Assembly (NCBI GenBank): GCA_963170055.1 | Contig: CAUJGJ010000085.1 | Location: 625,201-660,200 of the forward strand | Reading direction: 5' to 3' | DNA length: 35,000 nucleotides | Source: Halisarca cf. caerulea | Taxonomy: Eukaryota; Porifera; Demospongiae; Chondrillida; Halisarcidae | In this document: positions 1 to 15,222 of the stretch, in pieces | Layout: each line of letters opens with the position of its first letter | Numbering within the stretch: the first letter of the stretch is position 1 | Translations under genes and position numbers: made by a program | The notes under the pieces: model-generated | What the model saw: the letters and a program-made list of their open reading frames with translations, nothing else | Told to the model about the DNA's origin: nothing | The model's database searches: none

Positions 1-1402
1 GGTGCCATATGCTATGTCACGCATGTTGTACAATACCTTGTGTGCCAGCCATATGATTCTCTAATGTATTGTGTCAACCCCGTAGTCTGGCTGAGCCGAC
101 CCATTCCCACTCGGCCAAATCCAGGGACTGATGATTCGCCTTCCACTGACGGCAGTCCCCGATAAAGAAGGAGAGAATGCGGCCTGGGCTACACAAGACT
201 ACCAACCCCCTGCTTTGTGTTCGGGGACGTAGAGGTTGGTATGTATGTTGGGGGAGTATTGCTACAGTAACAGGTAGTCTGTTTTGTACGCCACAACTGT
301 TTTTGAGCTAGACTAAGTGGTGAGATGGCACTGTCTTGGTGTACTCTCTCACATGTTTAGTGGGCCTTGTCATGAAGAAGCCATCACCAGTTTACTATCC
401 TATGTATTATGCCAGGGTGGTGTCAGCTATAGCTGGCAGCTGCATACTTTTGAACCCCGGGCCCAATAGGCGTAACAATATAGAACCTGGTCCCCTTCTT
501 GACCCTTGATTACTGTGTAGCAACTTGTTGACCCTCACATTGCTCCAGCGATATATGTAGTCACTTCTCCAGTTATTATCGACCTATCCAGTGAGTATAC
601 TACCATAAATGATAGGAATCCAATGTATTGTACCCTTAGGCGTAGCCTAGTGGTCACTCTTAAATGTTGGGGCATTTCAAAGTTGTTCTTGTCATGATAA
701 AGACCGTCTCATAATGTTTACCTTTTGTCTTTTCCTTCCCTGTTTTCTACAGTCCTACATTGAAAATTAAACAGGACGGTGCAATGTTTAAGTGATACAG
801 ACATCACCACATCTTCTACAGCATGAAGCATTGCTTTTTCAATGTTAATAACTACAGTAACAGTACGCAGTACAATTATTTCAAGTTACTCTTTTATGGT
901 CTTCATTCAGCTCCAATTGAAGTCATTTATTTCTGTATATTATTATTATAATAATTGTTTTTACCACAATGAGACACTGTTCTGTTCACACTACATGTAC
1001 CTTTGATCAATCGAGCTCGCCTTCATTGCTGCTCGTCAGTGCACAGGAGGGCTTGACCACCCTCAGGGCTTCCCTGGTGCTAGGTAAAGACAGCACTTCG
1101 ATCACTTGTGTCTCCACTAGCTGCCAAGGCGTCCTCTCAACCTCGAAGATACCCAGGGCTCACCACTAAATTTGGGCCCAGTCAGTGCTACTCAACACTT
1201 GCAGTCTACCATTCCAGCAAGATGATGTACTACTCAGCTAGCACTAAAAGCGTATTAAATCTCGCCAAGAGTGATCAAAGAAAAGCGATATGTAATAACA
1301 GTAATCCGTTTTATAGTTGCTTCAGCGTTGTTTGCGATCAATAACGGCCGCTCGACAACTAGAGCGTTTCTGCTGTGAATGTTACGGATTTTTAGTAACT
1401 AC

Positions 1403-1745
1403 TAGTCTAACTAGCTAGCCCGTCTCCGCAAGCGCCCTACGGGCGAGAAGGGGTTGAGGACAGCTTCTTCCACTTGAACAGGTTGGCGTTGTGTAGTCTC
1501 GTACCCAGACCCACTTCCGCCCGCCATTTTATTTGGGCGAGAAGGTGGACCACCACCTTCCACCACCTTCTCGGAAGGTGGTGGAAGAAGGTGGTGGTGG
1601 CCGAGAAGGTGGAGAACCACCTTCTCGGCCAAATAAAATGGCGGGCGGAAGTGGGTCTGGGTACGAGACTAGGCGTTGTGTGGAAGAGTGTCCGCCCCTT
1701 CTCGCCCGTAGGGCGCTTGCGGAGACGGGCTAGCTAGTTAGACTA
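1403..1745. mobile_element. 343-bp MITE with 51-bp perfect terminal inverted repeats and 9-bp target duplication
   Basis: The ends are TAGTCTAACTAGCTAGCCCG... and its exact reverse complement, identical for about 51 bp. AGTAACTAC occurs on both sides (1394-1402 and 1746-1754) as a target-site duplication. The opposite arm of the palindrome carries the unoccupied site (AGTGACTAC, minus strand of 2237-2245) with matching flanks, which shows directly that this is an insertion made after the arms formed. The interior is itself nested inverted repeats of GGTGGT/ACCACC-rich sequence and of a block containing CCAGACCCACTT and GCCATTTTATTT. A 9-bp duplication fits Mutator-like elements; hAT (8 bp) is an alternative. 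No coding capacity. Confidence 0.9.
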
Positions 1746-2039
1746 AGTAACTACCGACAAAGACCAATAAGTGTGTAGTGTCATGTGGCCACCACGTGAT
1801 TTGGGATGATCCGTGGTCCGTAATCCGTGATCCGTGATCCGTGTTTTACAACATCCCGGCGAGAAGCGGGTCTGTGTACACGAGACTATGGGTGTTAGTC
1901 TAGTCCCGTACCCAGACCCACTTCTGGCCGCCATTTTATTCTCGCCTGTAAAAGAACTTAAAGATCTAAATCATATAGCACATCGCTGTATTGGTCCCCA
2001 TATCTACGTAGATTTGGGGACTGGGGTCCTCATATCTAC

Positions 2040-2055
2040 GGGGGGGGGGGGGGGG
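2040..2055 (+). repeat. Poly-G run near the palindrome centre
   Basis: Sixteen consecutive G bases just to the right of the palindrome centre, following CATATCTAC. The other arm has no counterpart, so this is either a real homopolymer expansion or an assembly problem. Confidence 0.85.
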
Positions 2056-3622
2056 CATATCATTATGACACCGGCGAGAATAAAATGACGGCCGGAAGTG
2101 GGTCTGGGTACGATCCAACTTTTCACAGCGACAGGAGGGATGTTGTAAAACACGGATCACGGATCACGGATCACGGACCACGGATCACCCTCAATCACGT
2201 GCCTACCACATGACAGTACACACTTGATCTTCGTCGGTAGTCACTAAAAATCCGTAACATTCACAGCAGAAACGCTCTAGTTGTCGAGCGGCCGTTACTG
2301 ATCGCAAACAACACTGAAGCAATTATAAAACGACTTACTGTTATTACATATCGCTTTTCTTTGATCACTCTTGGCGAGATTTAATACGCTTTTAGTGCTA
2401 GCTGAGTAGTACATCATCTTGCTGAAATAGTAAATGTTGAGTAGCACTGGGCCCAAATTTTGTGGTGAGCCCTGGGTATCTTCGAGGTTGAGAGGACCCC
2501 TTGGCAGCTAATGGAGACACAAGTGAAGTGCTGTCTTTACCCAGCACCAGGGAAGCCGTGAGGGTGGTCAAGCCCTTCAGTGCACTGATGAACAGCAATT
2601 AAGCGAGCTCGAATGAAGGTACATGTAGTGTGTGCAGAACAGTGTTTTATTGTGGTAAAAACAATTATTATAATAATAATAATATTATACAGAAATAAAT
2701 GACTTCAATTGGAGCTGAATGAGGACCATTAAAAAGTAACTTGAAATAATTATACTGAGTACTGATACTGTAGTTATCAATATTAAAAAAGCAATGCTTC
2801 ATGCTGTAGAAGATGTGGTGATGTCTGTATCATTTAAACATTACACCGTCCTGTTCAATTTTCAATGTAGGACTGTAGAAAACAGGAAAGCAAAACAAAA
2901 GGTAATCATTATGCAATGGTCTTCATCATCTCAAGAACAACTTTGAAATGCCCCAACATTTAAGAGCGACCACTAGGCTACGTCTAAGGGTACAATGCAT
3001 TGGATTCCTATCATTTATGGCAGTATACTCACTGGACAGGTAGATAATGAGCGGGGAAGTGACTACTTATATCGCTGGAGCAATGTAAGGGTCAACAAGT
3101 TGTTACACAGTAATCAAGGGTCAAGAAGGGGACAAGGTTCTATATTGTTATGCCTATTGGGCCTGGGGTTCAAAAGTATGCAGCTGCCAGCTATACCTGA
3201 CACCACCCTGGCATAATACATAGGATAGCAAACTGGTGATGGCTTCATCACATGACAAGGCCACTACACATGTGAAAGAGTACACTAGGACAATGCCATC
3301 TCACCACTTAGTCTAGCTCAAACACAGTTGTGGCGTACAAAACAGACTACATGTTACTGTAGCAATACTCCCCCAACATACATACCAACCTCTACGTCCC
3401 CGAACACAAAGCAGGGAGTTGGTAGTCTTGTGTAGCCCAGGCCACATTCTCTCTTTCTTTATCAGGGACTGCAGTCAGTGGAAGGCGAATCATCAGCCCC
3501 TGAAATTGGCCAAGTGGGAATGGGTCGGCTAAGCCAGACTAGGGGGTTGACACAACACATTAGAGAAACATATGGCTGGCACACAATGTATTGTACAACA
3601 TCCGTGACATAGCATATGGCAC

Positions 3623-4146
3623 CCAGTATACATCCATTACATAATAATATAGGGTAAAACAATGTAACTTGGGACATGGGTGATTTGAGACAGTGGGTCA
3701 AAAGCAGCTAGCGTCAACTACAAGGTACACACATTATTTCTTGTCAGCGATGTCTCCATGAATTGGAAGTTCAGCAGCAGCAAGTATGGCTAGACAACTT
3801 ACCATAGCAGAAGTAAAGCAGAAGTAAAGGCCCTGTTCCGAATTACCCCAGTGTTCCAAATCACCCCACTGTACCCTACTTAACAGTTACCCCATATCCT
3901 GACTGTATAGGCATAGACAAAAAGGGGACGAATATAGACCAACCTCGTGAAAGACCATGTACGGCCCACTTGTCAGACCATAGACTAACTTTGCTGTCTT
4001 CGGCTACTGTGGAATTGTTGCAAACGTCGACTCGCCATAGAAATCTCCGCTTTGCCGATACTTTTCTCTATTCGCTACAACAGGGCTGCAGCAACAAAAG
4101 AGGACGACTCGCTTCCATCCTCCACCAGATCTCACGTTTACAAGAC
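3623..4146. other. Spacer between palindrome and Dcp2 copy 1, nothing firm
   Basis: No gene is recognised. The first part may continue the right arm of the palindrome, whose partner would lie left of the window. A short repeated wording (TTACCCCAG / ATCACCCCAC / TTACCCCATA) is seen at 3842-3897. The small open frame at 3970-4167 has no recognisable motif and runs into the repeat that follows. Confidence 0.5.
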
Positions 4147-4226
4147 TGTCATGTGGCCAGCACGTGATTTGGGGTGATCCGTGGTCCGTGATCCGTGATC
4201 CGTGGTCCGTGTTTTACAACATCCCC
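4147..4226 (+). repeat. Palindrome-derived repeat with TGATCCG octamers, abutting Dcp2 copy 1
   Basis: The block runs from TGTCATGTGG through CACGTGATTT, four to five GATCCGTG/GGTCCGTG repeats and GTTTTACAACATCCC. The same block is present in both arms of the upstream palindrome (about 1779-1856, and on the minus strand about 2138-2213). It ends only 16 bp before the Dcp2 copy 1 start codon, so it lies where that gene's core promoter or 5' UTR should be. It contains an E-box (CACGTG). Confidence 0.85.
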
Positions 4227-4242
4227 ATATAGGCGCTTATCA

Positions 4243-7303
<3,061 letters not shown>

Positions 7304-7345
7304 TTAAGCCTACTCTATGGGTGTGTGTGTGAACTTGATGGCCGA

Positions 7346-7351
7346 AATAAA
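7346..7351 (+). promoter_or_regulatory. Polyadenylation signal AATAAA, Dcp2 copy 1
   Basis: AATAAA lies 43 bp after the stop codon in GGCCGAAATAAACAATTC. The same hexamer in the same context follows the other two copies (19055-19060 and 32315-32320). Confidence 0.75.
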
Positions 7352-8384
7352 CAATTCAATCAGTAAACTTTATAATAACATGTTGATCTCATTTTAGGTA
7401 TCTGTGCATGTTTATGTATGTTTTTAAGCCATTGTAGCTTTTGTTGTCAAATTTATATGGCATTATATTGTGATGTGTATGTATTGATGCTATTATGCCA
7501 GGAATTTTCCAATATCATTGTCATTAATTTTAAGCAAAGTGTTAGCTTTGTGAATTGCATGGTTTGGCAAGTCTTAAGAACAGTACACTAAGCTAGTCTT
7601 TGTTCAAGGGGGTGTTTGCTCTAACTGGTGGAATAATCATATATGATAGCTTTTTAAATTTTGCCTGCATATAGTGACCATGGAATCAATAATATAATAA
7701 TTGCATGTTAGAATTGTTATTAATAAAGAAAAATTTAATAATTATAATAAACTATATATGTACAAAGATGTCTGGATACTGACATTTCCATAACGGATAC
7801 ATAGTGTACTTAATTCCTGCATACATGCGCAGTAGAAGATTGCAAACCTGCACGTAGAAAGGCCACCTGCATGCCCATGGAGACCATTGTAGGCTGCTCC
7901 ATGGAACACCTCAGTGATGCTAATGTCTCCGGCTGTATATACAAAGACCACCTGTCTACAAAGACCACCATCACTTGGTTCCTTGAGTGGTCATTGGCAA
8001 GTTGAATCCCTAGCTGGGGCCTGAAATACAAAAAATTGTTTGCCATACATATGCAATGGATTGGATAGCACAACTAAAACCAATTTAATATGATCCAAAA
8101 TTTCTAAATCTATAGATACTAAGCAAGTTTGACTTTAAAAAGTAATGTAACTTTTTCTCTTTACCACCTTACATACCTTCCTATCATGTGCATTCACGTC
8201 CCTTGATATGTGTAAGTGCATCCAATCACGAATGAATTCACTATTTCGTAGATTTTGATATTCCACCATGTACCATATATGACTAATCCAACAAATGAAT
8301 TCATAGGTTCCAACCACCAACGCAGCATTTACACCTTAATTGGAGTATAACATCGTTCATCTCGACCAGCAATTCACATACCCC

Positions 8385-8475
8385 TTACAAGATCACGCAC
8401 CTTCAGCAGTTCAGCTTGACAAATAGACAGAAGATAACACGGACATCCTTCTCCCTTCTTTGGACAAAATTGCAA
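8385..8475 (+). pseudogene. Decayed remnant of the M-module small ORF
   Basis: CCTTACAAGATC...GCACCTTC.GCAGTTCAGC...ACACGGACATCCTTCTCCCTTCTTTGG lines up with the M-module coding stretch CCTTACAGGATCTGCACGTTCGGCAGCTCA...CATACGGACATCGTTCTCCCTTCCTTGA, but with an internal deletion and broken frame. The equivalent remnants are at about 20090-20180 and 33377-33470. Confidence 0.65.
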
Positions 8476-8955
8476 CCAACCATAGGTTTCTTGGCATCAA
8501 AATGTTTAGCGTTGTCCATATTACGATGTCCAACAATTCCCATACTGTAGGGGAGGGGTGGAGGGAAGAGTAGGAGTGGATTTATTGAAATGAGTACTGC
8601 ACGCTGTCAGTGTGTATTAGTCTAGTTGTTCGTCCCACACTCAACCCTGCAGGGAAAAGTATGGGGCTAGAAACTACGTTGGTGTGTGCCAGTAGGAGTT
8701 ATGTATGTATTGCTCTAGTCCAAATTGAGGGCACACACAATATAGCCATCTGTCTTCATTGCACGCTAGCTCGTAGCCCCAAGCACCTAGGACTTACAAG
8801 TTGGATTTCACAAAGTCAGTGATGCTCTAAGACTTGGAGGTGCTTGCTCCATCATTGAATCTCGGAACTGCCATGGAACACCTCAGTGATGCTAACACAC
8901 CTCTGTACATGGACCACCTGCCCACAAAGGCCACCATCACTTGGTTCCTTGAGTA

Positions 8956-8985
8956 CACTGGAAAAAATATTTCTTTAATTAAGAA
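8956..8985 (+). repeat. CACTA left terminal inverted repeat
   Basis: Begins CACTGGAAAAAATATTTCTT and pairs with 16148-16175. After the first dozen bases the match becomes imperfect. Confidence 0.85.
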
Positions 8986-9403
8986 GAAATGTGCACTTGA
9001 TTTAAGAAGCTATAAGGCACTAGCAGGGGTAAGTGCTCAAGGGTTTCTTAAAATAAGAAAGTACTTAAAATAAGTATATAGTGAGTACTTAAAAGAAGTA
9101 TATTATAACTATAGTAAATACTACTTAATTTCAGCACAAAATTCATCTTTATTTAAGATACTGTATGCTCAGCCTCTTCAAAATAAGAGAATTAAATACA
9201 AATTTACATGAAATGTACGTAAACATTTATATTTGTGATATACAAAAAAAAAACTCAAAAAACTACAGAAAAGGTTCGTTTACAAAGTTGTTTACATGCA
9301 ACATGCATATAATACGGTCTAAACATAGGCACTCTAGTGTATATATATGATCTAAATCACATCAGAACTCAATGAAGTCATAGTATTCCACCTACAATGT
9401 TCA

Positions 9404-11518
9404 CTACTCCTGACCAGGGTCCATGAGCTGAATTTGATCTGTCACAAAACCCTCATGGTCCAGTTGGGTGTCGTCATCATCGCCAGCACATGCATCCTCC
9501 ACAATTTCCTGCTGACGTCTCATTTCACGAATAAAGTTATTGTACTGTATACCACCCTTTGAGCGTTCTTTCAATCCAAGCAGGCTACTCTGGAAAAACT
9601 CCATCACATCTTGAACATCAGATGCATACTTGACATTGTATAGATGACAAAACCCAATCAGCACTAAAAGCATAGATGCCAGGTTCACTCCAATTGGCAA
9701 CCGTATCACAACTTTGTTGTCACAAAGTAAGTAGCATGCCAACATGTGCTCCATTGTTCCAAGCAGTGCAATGTATGGATCATTGCTAGGATGCTGCTTC
9801 CTACACACATCAAGGGACTGCAAAAAGATAAGCATTATGAGGCATGCAGAAAGTATGCATGGAGAGTGCTGCTGGCTGGATAAACTCACGTCATTTATGC
9901 ACACAATCTGTTCCATTCTATGGGCAGTAGGGACACTGGATGATCTTGGTTTCAAGCGCTGAACAACTAGCTGCAAACAGTCGATTTCTATAAAGGCAAA
10001 TATTAATTATATTACATATAATAATAATTGTAGACTTATGAAGTATTATATATTATATACGTCATGCATTCTTACCATCGACAAGATGGAAGTCTGACTG
10101 CGTTTCATACAAGGTAGACTCTTCAACCAATGCTACAATGGATGGCATCAGGATAGTCAGCCACTTCTGCTGCACTGACTTAAATGCATCCAAAACTTCG
10201 GGTATATCAGCAAATTTGATATTCGCATCAGTTTCACATTTGTGAAATAGCTCTTGCAGAATCTAAAGAGAAAGTCCAATAGAATGTATGTCTTATGGAC
10301 AAATTGAGCAATGATGAAGTCAAACTTACAAAAATTGGTTGCTTGAAACAAGGATACATGCTAACCGTCTTCGATATTCGTAAGTGGGTGCTCTTTTCTT
10401 TCAAGCATGACATATCCCTAAACTTATATGTACTGGAAAGTAATTGTGCTATTTTGTCGTTGTCCCAATCAGTTTTTGCTTTTTTGAGCTCCAGCTCTAG
10501 CTCAGTCACATCATCAGGCACTGTGAGTACATCCTCTTGCTCACATTCTTCTTCTGAGAAAAGGTCCACTTGCGATTGGTTACACTGAGATGCACTGCCC
10601 TTCACTCTCTTTGTCACCACACCAAGTATTTTTCTGTTATTGAAAGTATTATTTTGAAACCACTTGATTATCTGACGATTGAGGGTAGCCTGTATGCAGA
10701 AGTGATTTTTAAACTCATAATATAGATACATATCCAATCAAATTGGCTCTAAACACTTACTTCTGGTACCCCAGCAACTGCTAGGCCTTCAGGATCCCCC
10801 AAGCTTTTGGGTGCAAGCTTGTACAACATAGTGCCAAGTTCTCTTTTGTCTTTATTCGTAGGTGAACTATTTGGACGGTACTGCTGACAGTGGCCATTCA
10901 ACGCTCGACAGGATTCCCTAATCAGCTTGTTCCTTACTGCTGTCGTGTGGAATGCATCATTTTTTATGGCTTTGGCTACATCAGGTGGGAATTTAGGCAA
11001 TGAGAAAGACTCCATGATGTTCTTACTGTGACAGTTTCGTTTGGCACCCGGAATTGAGTCAGAACCAAAAGACCTTTTGGAAGTGGCTTTTTGGACAGCT
11101 GTTTGACTTACTGACGTAATGTCACTAAGAGATGATATATCGGCATCAGACTCCAATGAACTGCTCGATAGAGAACTGGGAGCTTGTCTGAAGAGAAGAA
11201 TTTCCCTGTATAATCTGCTGACAAGGAGAAATTGTTTTTTCTCGGGGTAAATACTGGCAATGTCTTCACGGCTTAATGCTACGAAGGCTGCACCATCAAT
11301 TTCTCTTTCTGCAGAAGGTTTGAGTCCGGCGATGGAGGAACAAAACCCGGCAGGGCCGTAACGACGGTCAAACTCAAGCTAACCCTCGAAATTAACGTAA
11401 TGAACTCACCTAGGATTTCCTCGGTCTGATTCTCGTCCAGGACTTTTTTGTTTATCAGGAAATCACATAATTCATGAGACGTGAGACAATCCAGGGATTT
11501 GCTGCTTCTCGCCGCCAT
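9404..11518 (-). CDS. CACTA second protein with N-terminal SAM-like domain, six exons
   Basis: Exons on the minus strand, in order: 11518-11410, 11308-10761, 10689-10330, 10262-10076, 9987-9890, 9817-9404. All borders are GT-AG, phases close, and the product is 571 residues. Residues about 9-75 (LTSHELCDFLINKKVLDE, then REIDGAAFVALSREDIASIY and a leucine-rich last helix) have the pattern of a SAM domain. Next come a Ser-rich linker, a region with GTMLYKLAPKSLGDPEGLAV, an acidic patch, and a mostly helical C-terminal part ending in a run of acidic residues. The gene is head-to-head with the transposase, 133 bp apart. In plant CACTA elements the second protein (TNPA type) binds the subterminal repeats; a similar role here is only an inference from position. 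I do not recognise the C-terminal part. Confidence 0.8.
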
Positions 11519-11651
11519 AATTCGCTTAAAGCCAAAGCCCGCGCATTTCGCGTGTAAATTCGAATTGATTGGTTAGCGGCGCTATACCCCTATTTTTACC
11601 CTTTTGTGTGGGCGTGGACGGAGCTAGGTCTTGGTACAGGTGGCAAAGAGA
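11519..11651. promoter_or_regulatory. Divergent promoter region of the CACTA element
   Basis: These 133 bp separate the two start codons. The region is more GC-rich than its surroundings on the minus-gene side (CCCGCGCATTTCGCG) and includes CCAATC as GATTGG at about 11568. No clear TATA box in either direction. The assignment rests on the head-to-head layout. Confidence 0.6.
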
Positions 11652-14600
11652 ATGGCCGTACAGTCGCAGGTTTCGTCGGTCTGGTATTGTCCACAGATGA
11701 CTTTATGTGGAGCCAAATATAGAACCCTTTCCCAAGTCGTTTCACATGTTCGGAGTACTCACAGTGAAGAAAGTATTGTCTGCAATATCGAAGCGACCTG
11801 CCAGAAATCGTTCAGGACGGCTGGAGCCTGGTATTGGCACATCAGACACCATCACAGTAACGTTTATGGTGTAGCAAAGCGAAGCAGGTTTGACTCTACC
11901 GTTGAAGTTATTCATAATGATGATGCTGTTCATAGTGATGGTGATATAGAGAATGCTGGTGGTCACAGTGATGACGGTGATATTATTGATAATTTGATGC
12001 CTGACTGTAATGATGGTGAGCTATTAGATGAAGCTGATAGACATGGGCATGCTGAACATAATAATATGGATGAAAGTGATGGTGAAATTGAAGTTAGGAA
12101 TGATGTGAATCACTGTGCTATATATGATTCTATTGATCAAAGAAAAGATGTAAGGGATGTGGCAATGGACTGGCTGATCAAACTTCGACTAGTTCACCGC
12201 ATCTCAAACACAGCACTGTCTGATGTCATTGAACTGGCTGGAGATGTTCATATGTACTATTGTGATCAAATTAAGAAAACTTTGCAAGCAGTTTCAAAAC
12301 AACTTTGCAACACATGTAGTTTCTCCTGCCTACCTCTACTGGATGACTGTTTGTCTGATTGTATGTCAATGGATGACTTGAGGAAATTGTCCTCTCGCTA
12401 TCAGCAGCAAATTTTCATGAGAGAAAAGTATTCTTATGTGGTTAGCAGTTTCAAAGGTACTCATACATGTCCCCATGTGTTAACCTTATACTTTCCATAT
12501 AATATAGGATCCAGTTTGGCATGAGTTACCATCAGCGGCTAGTAGTAGTGCAATCAATCCGCCTCGCAATGGCTTTTACTATGTGCCCATATTGGACTCA
12601 TTGCAGTGTCTTTTAAGACATAGTCAAGTTGCTGAACAGGTAATTATATAGTGTGACTATAATAGTATTGTACAGTGTATCATTCTGCATGTACACCTCC
12701 TGTACAGGTTGAATCTGGATCACATAGTTATGGCACAGGCTTGTTGCATGATTTGTCTGATGGCACCTTTGTTCACGAGAGTACTTTTTTCAGGAGTAGT
12801 CCAACTGCCCTCCAGATCATTCTGTATTATGACGAGTTTACTGCTGTTAATCCAATGGCCCCAACAAGTCGCCAATACAAATTAGGTATATCCTTTTGAT
12901 TTACAGTTTGTATGAGGTGCATACATATAAAAAAATATATATCTTGGTACCTGCATACAATTATAGGTGCAGTATACTTCACTCTTGCTAACCTGGATCC
13001 TGGTCAACGTTCGAAACTTGAGGCCATACACCTTGTCTCGCTGTTTCACTATTCACTGCTAAATGCTCATTCATTTGATGAAGTGTTGCGCCCACTCGTA
13101 CGGGATGTTAAAGATTTACAAGAGGTTAGTTCAAATACTTGCTGCATGTGACAGTCTCTTGCATGCAGATGCATGTCTTGGTTTAGCTAGAAGTGTATGT
13201 ATATTTATGGAATTGTGCAATATGTTACAGAATGGTCATATGTTTGAAATATGTGGAACGAAGAAGAATATCAAGGGCACCATACTTTGTGTTGTGGGAG
13301 ATACGCCTGCTCTGGCTTTGGTGGGGGGGTTCAAAGCAGGTGTAGGCTTTGCTGACAAGAAGTGTCGGCACTGTATGGCTAACAATGATCAGATTCAGAC
13401 AAAAGTGAGTTTTATATACGGTACAGTATATATCAAGCCATTCATTTGGAACTTTGGAATTAAGAATGTAATGTTTATATGCTTCACTGTAAAATAGTTC
13501 ACTGAAGAGGAATTTACACTTCGAAGTATGCAATCACATGTAAAACATTGTGACAACATGGAGAAAGCTGGGATTCGTGACAGTGAAAGAAAGACATTGT
13601 CAAAGCAATATGGAGTTACTAGAAGGAGCTTACTTTGCAGCATTCCAGGTTTCGATGTCACTAAACAGCTACCTCTTGACATAATGCATGTTTTATTTGA
13701 AGGTTTGTTTCATCTGCAAATCAAGCTTTTCCTTGGACACATTATTGATAATTCACAGGTTAGTCTATGCAGCTCTATCATGTAGCCAGGGGGGGAGGTA
13801 GCTGTTATCGATTATGACATGTAACCTTTAATATTTGTGTAGCTATTGACACTCTCAGAATTCAACCACAATTTAAAGACATTTAACTTCGCCTATTTTG
13901 AAGACAGGCCTCATCCTATTACTAGTGCAGCACTCTCCAAAGGCATCCTTGGACAAACAGGCAAGTAATGTGTGGATGCATGGGGGTATATATATATTAT
14001 GCATCATGCATATTTATACTTTGCATAATCTGCAGCTCATGAGATTTGGCAGCTGTATCACATCATCCCATTTTTGATTGGTGATTGTGTGCCCAAAAGT
14101 GATCCTCATCTGGCCTGCTATCTGTTACTTCAAGAAATATCCAGCATTCTTTGTACGGATATCATCACTGAAGACCTTCCACCATATCTCCGTGTACTGA
14201 TACAAGAGTACCTTTCATCACTGAAGACATTGTATCCTACCGTGAACCTTCCTCCCAAGGCTCATTATTTAGTCCACTGCCCATCTTACTTGAAAAGGTA
14301 TAATATACGTACTATACGACAATGCAATTTCTTAGGTTATGTAAATGTACTAAAATTAAGCTATAGTGCACGAATCTACTATGTAATTGTTTGCAATGCA
14401 TGCATTCTCTGCTTTCTGTAGATTCGGACCTATGTGTCGTACGTGGTCCATGAGGTTTGAGGGGAAACACAGAGAATTTAAACAGCTTTGTAGGAAGACC
14501 AGCTTTAAAAACCTTCTTAAAACGCTTGTCAACCACCACCAATGCCGTATAGCATATCTAATGCAACAAAGTGTTGCTTTTGCAGAATTGCAATGCAAAG

Positions 14601-15222
14601 TTGGAGGTGCAAGTGAGTGATGTATATATACTTTTGTGGTTTCAGTTATTGGTTGATTTTTCTTACTTATATGAAATTATATGTAATATTATATAATGCA
14701 CAATGCAGGTACATGTTGTCGTACCGATGAGCTGGACTATTCTAGTGAATTGCAAGACTTATTCACGTCCTCCCATGTGCAACCTCAAAGTCTGCCTTCT
14801 ACTGTTACAAGGTTGGCATGTATATTTCATATATAGTGCAATTGGCGACATCCCTTTTTGTACCCAATGCATGCAGACACAGTTATGCAACTGTTCTTGG
14901 AACTTGCTATCGTGTATTGAAATGCTACTTGTTCTTGGCATCCGAAGAATGCGATGGAGAAGTTGTACCTGTTTTCGGAAGACTGGAAGATGTTATGCAA
15001 GTGCAAGATGATATCATATTTGTTTGCCGACGCATGAAAACTGTAGCTTTTGATTCATACTATGGTGCCTTTTGTGTACAAGATTTGCAAGCTGAATGTT
15101 TCTCTTGTTTTTTTGCACAATCTCTCAAGTGCCATTATTTGTTCAATGTAACTAGCATTGGTAGTAAAATGTACATTAAGTCCAAATTTGACTTAAGTGG
15201 CTATTTGCAATATGAATTGTAA
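11652..15222 (+). CDS. CACTA/EnSpm-type transposase, eleven exons, intact
   Basis: Catalyses cut-and-paste movement of the element in the nucleus. By-eye exons: 11652-12440, 12508-12639, 12708-12885, 12967-13124, 13231-13404, 13498-13758, 13843-13960, 14036-14297, 14422-14612, 14709-14811, 14877-15222. These join to 903 residues with all phases closing. Intron 7 uses a GC donor (ACAG|GCAAGT). The N-terminus has two C2H2-like fingers (C-x5-C-x12-H-x3/4-H, about residues 13-65), then an acidic Asp/Asn/His-rich linker. The catalytic part shows the CMC-superfamily landmarks: LYYDEFTAVNP (D about 349), VVGDTPAL (D about 443), a CRHCM knuckle, LDIMHVLFEG (the D-x2-H motif) and MRFEGKH (E about 704). 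The end is FG-(R)-LEDV ... FDSYYGAF, typical of the family. Exon 1 could instead end at 12454, but that frame stops early. Confidence 0.88.

Larger units (their letters stand above)
1..3622. repeat. Large imperfect palindrome (long inverted repeat), left end beyond window
   Basis: The first bases of the window (GGTGCCATATGCTATGTCAC) reappear as reverse complement ending at 3622, and the match continues inward almost without gaps to a centre near 2010. The arms are about 1-1950 (minus the MITE at 1403-1745) and about 2071-3622, and look roughly 93-95% identical by eye. The centre (about 1900-2110) holds a second, nested inverted repeat containing CCAGACCCACTT and CCATTTTATTCTCGCC. No long ORF crosses the arms and none of the short ones looks like a gene. 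It could be a fold-back type transposon or an inverted segmental duplication. Because the left arm is already matching at base 1, the full structure extends outside the window. Confidence 0.9.
7304..8955 (+). repeat. Dcp2 3' flanking duplicon, copy A
   Basis: This non-coding stretch is shared with 19015-20720 and 32273-34080, with many small indels. It contains the sequence around CACCTCAGTGATGCTAATG and ACCACCATCACTTGGTTCC twice (about 7895-8000 and 8872-8955), so it holds a roughly 1-kb direct repeat. A remnant of the M-module ORF lies at about 8385-8475. The stretch is interrupted by the CACTA element at 8956 and resumes at 16176. Confidence 0.85.

Noticed and set aside
969..2598. Short open frames in the palindrome arms
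   Set aside because: They are under 90 codons, unlike each other's neighbours, and carry no motif or splice pattern.
12441..12524. Longer transposase exon 1 running to 12524, or to a donor at 12454
   Set aside because: Joining to the next exon in those cases gives an early stop; ending at 12440 (TATGTG|GTTAGC) continues the family-like VDP reading.
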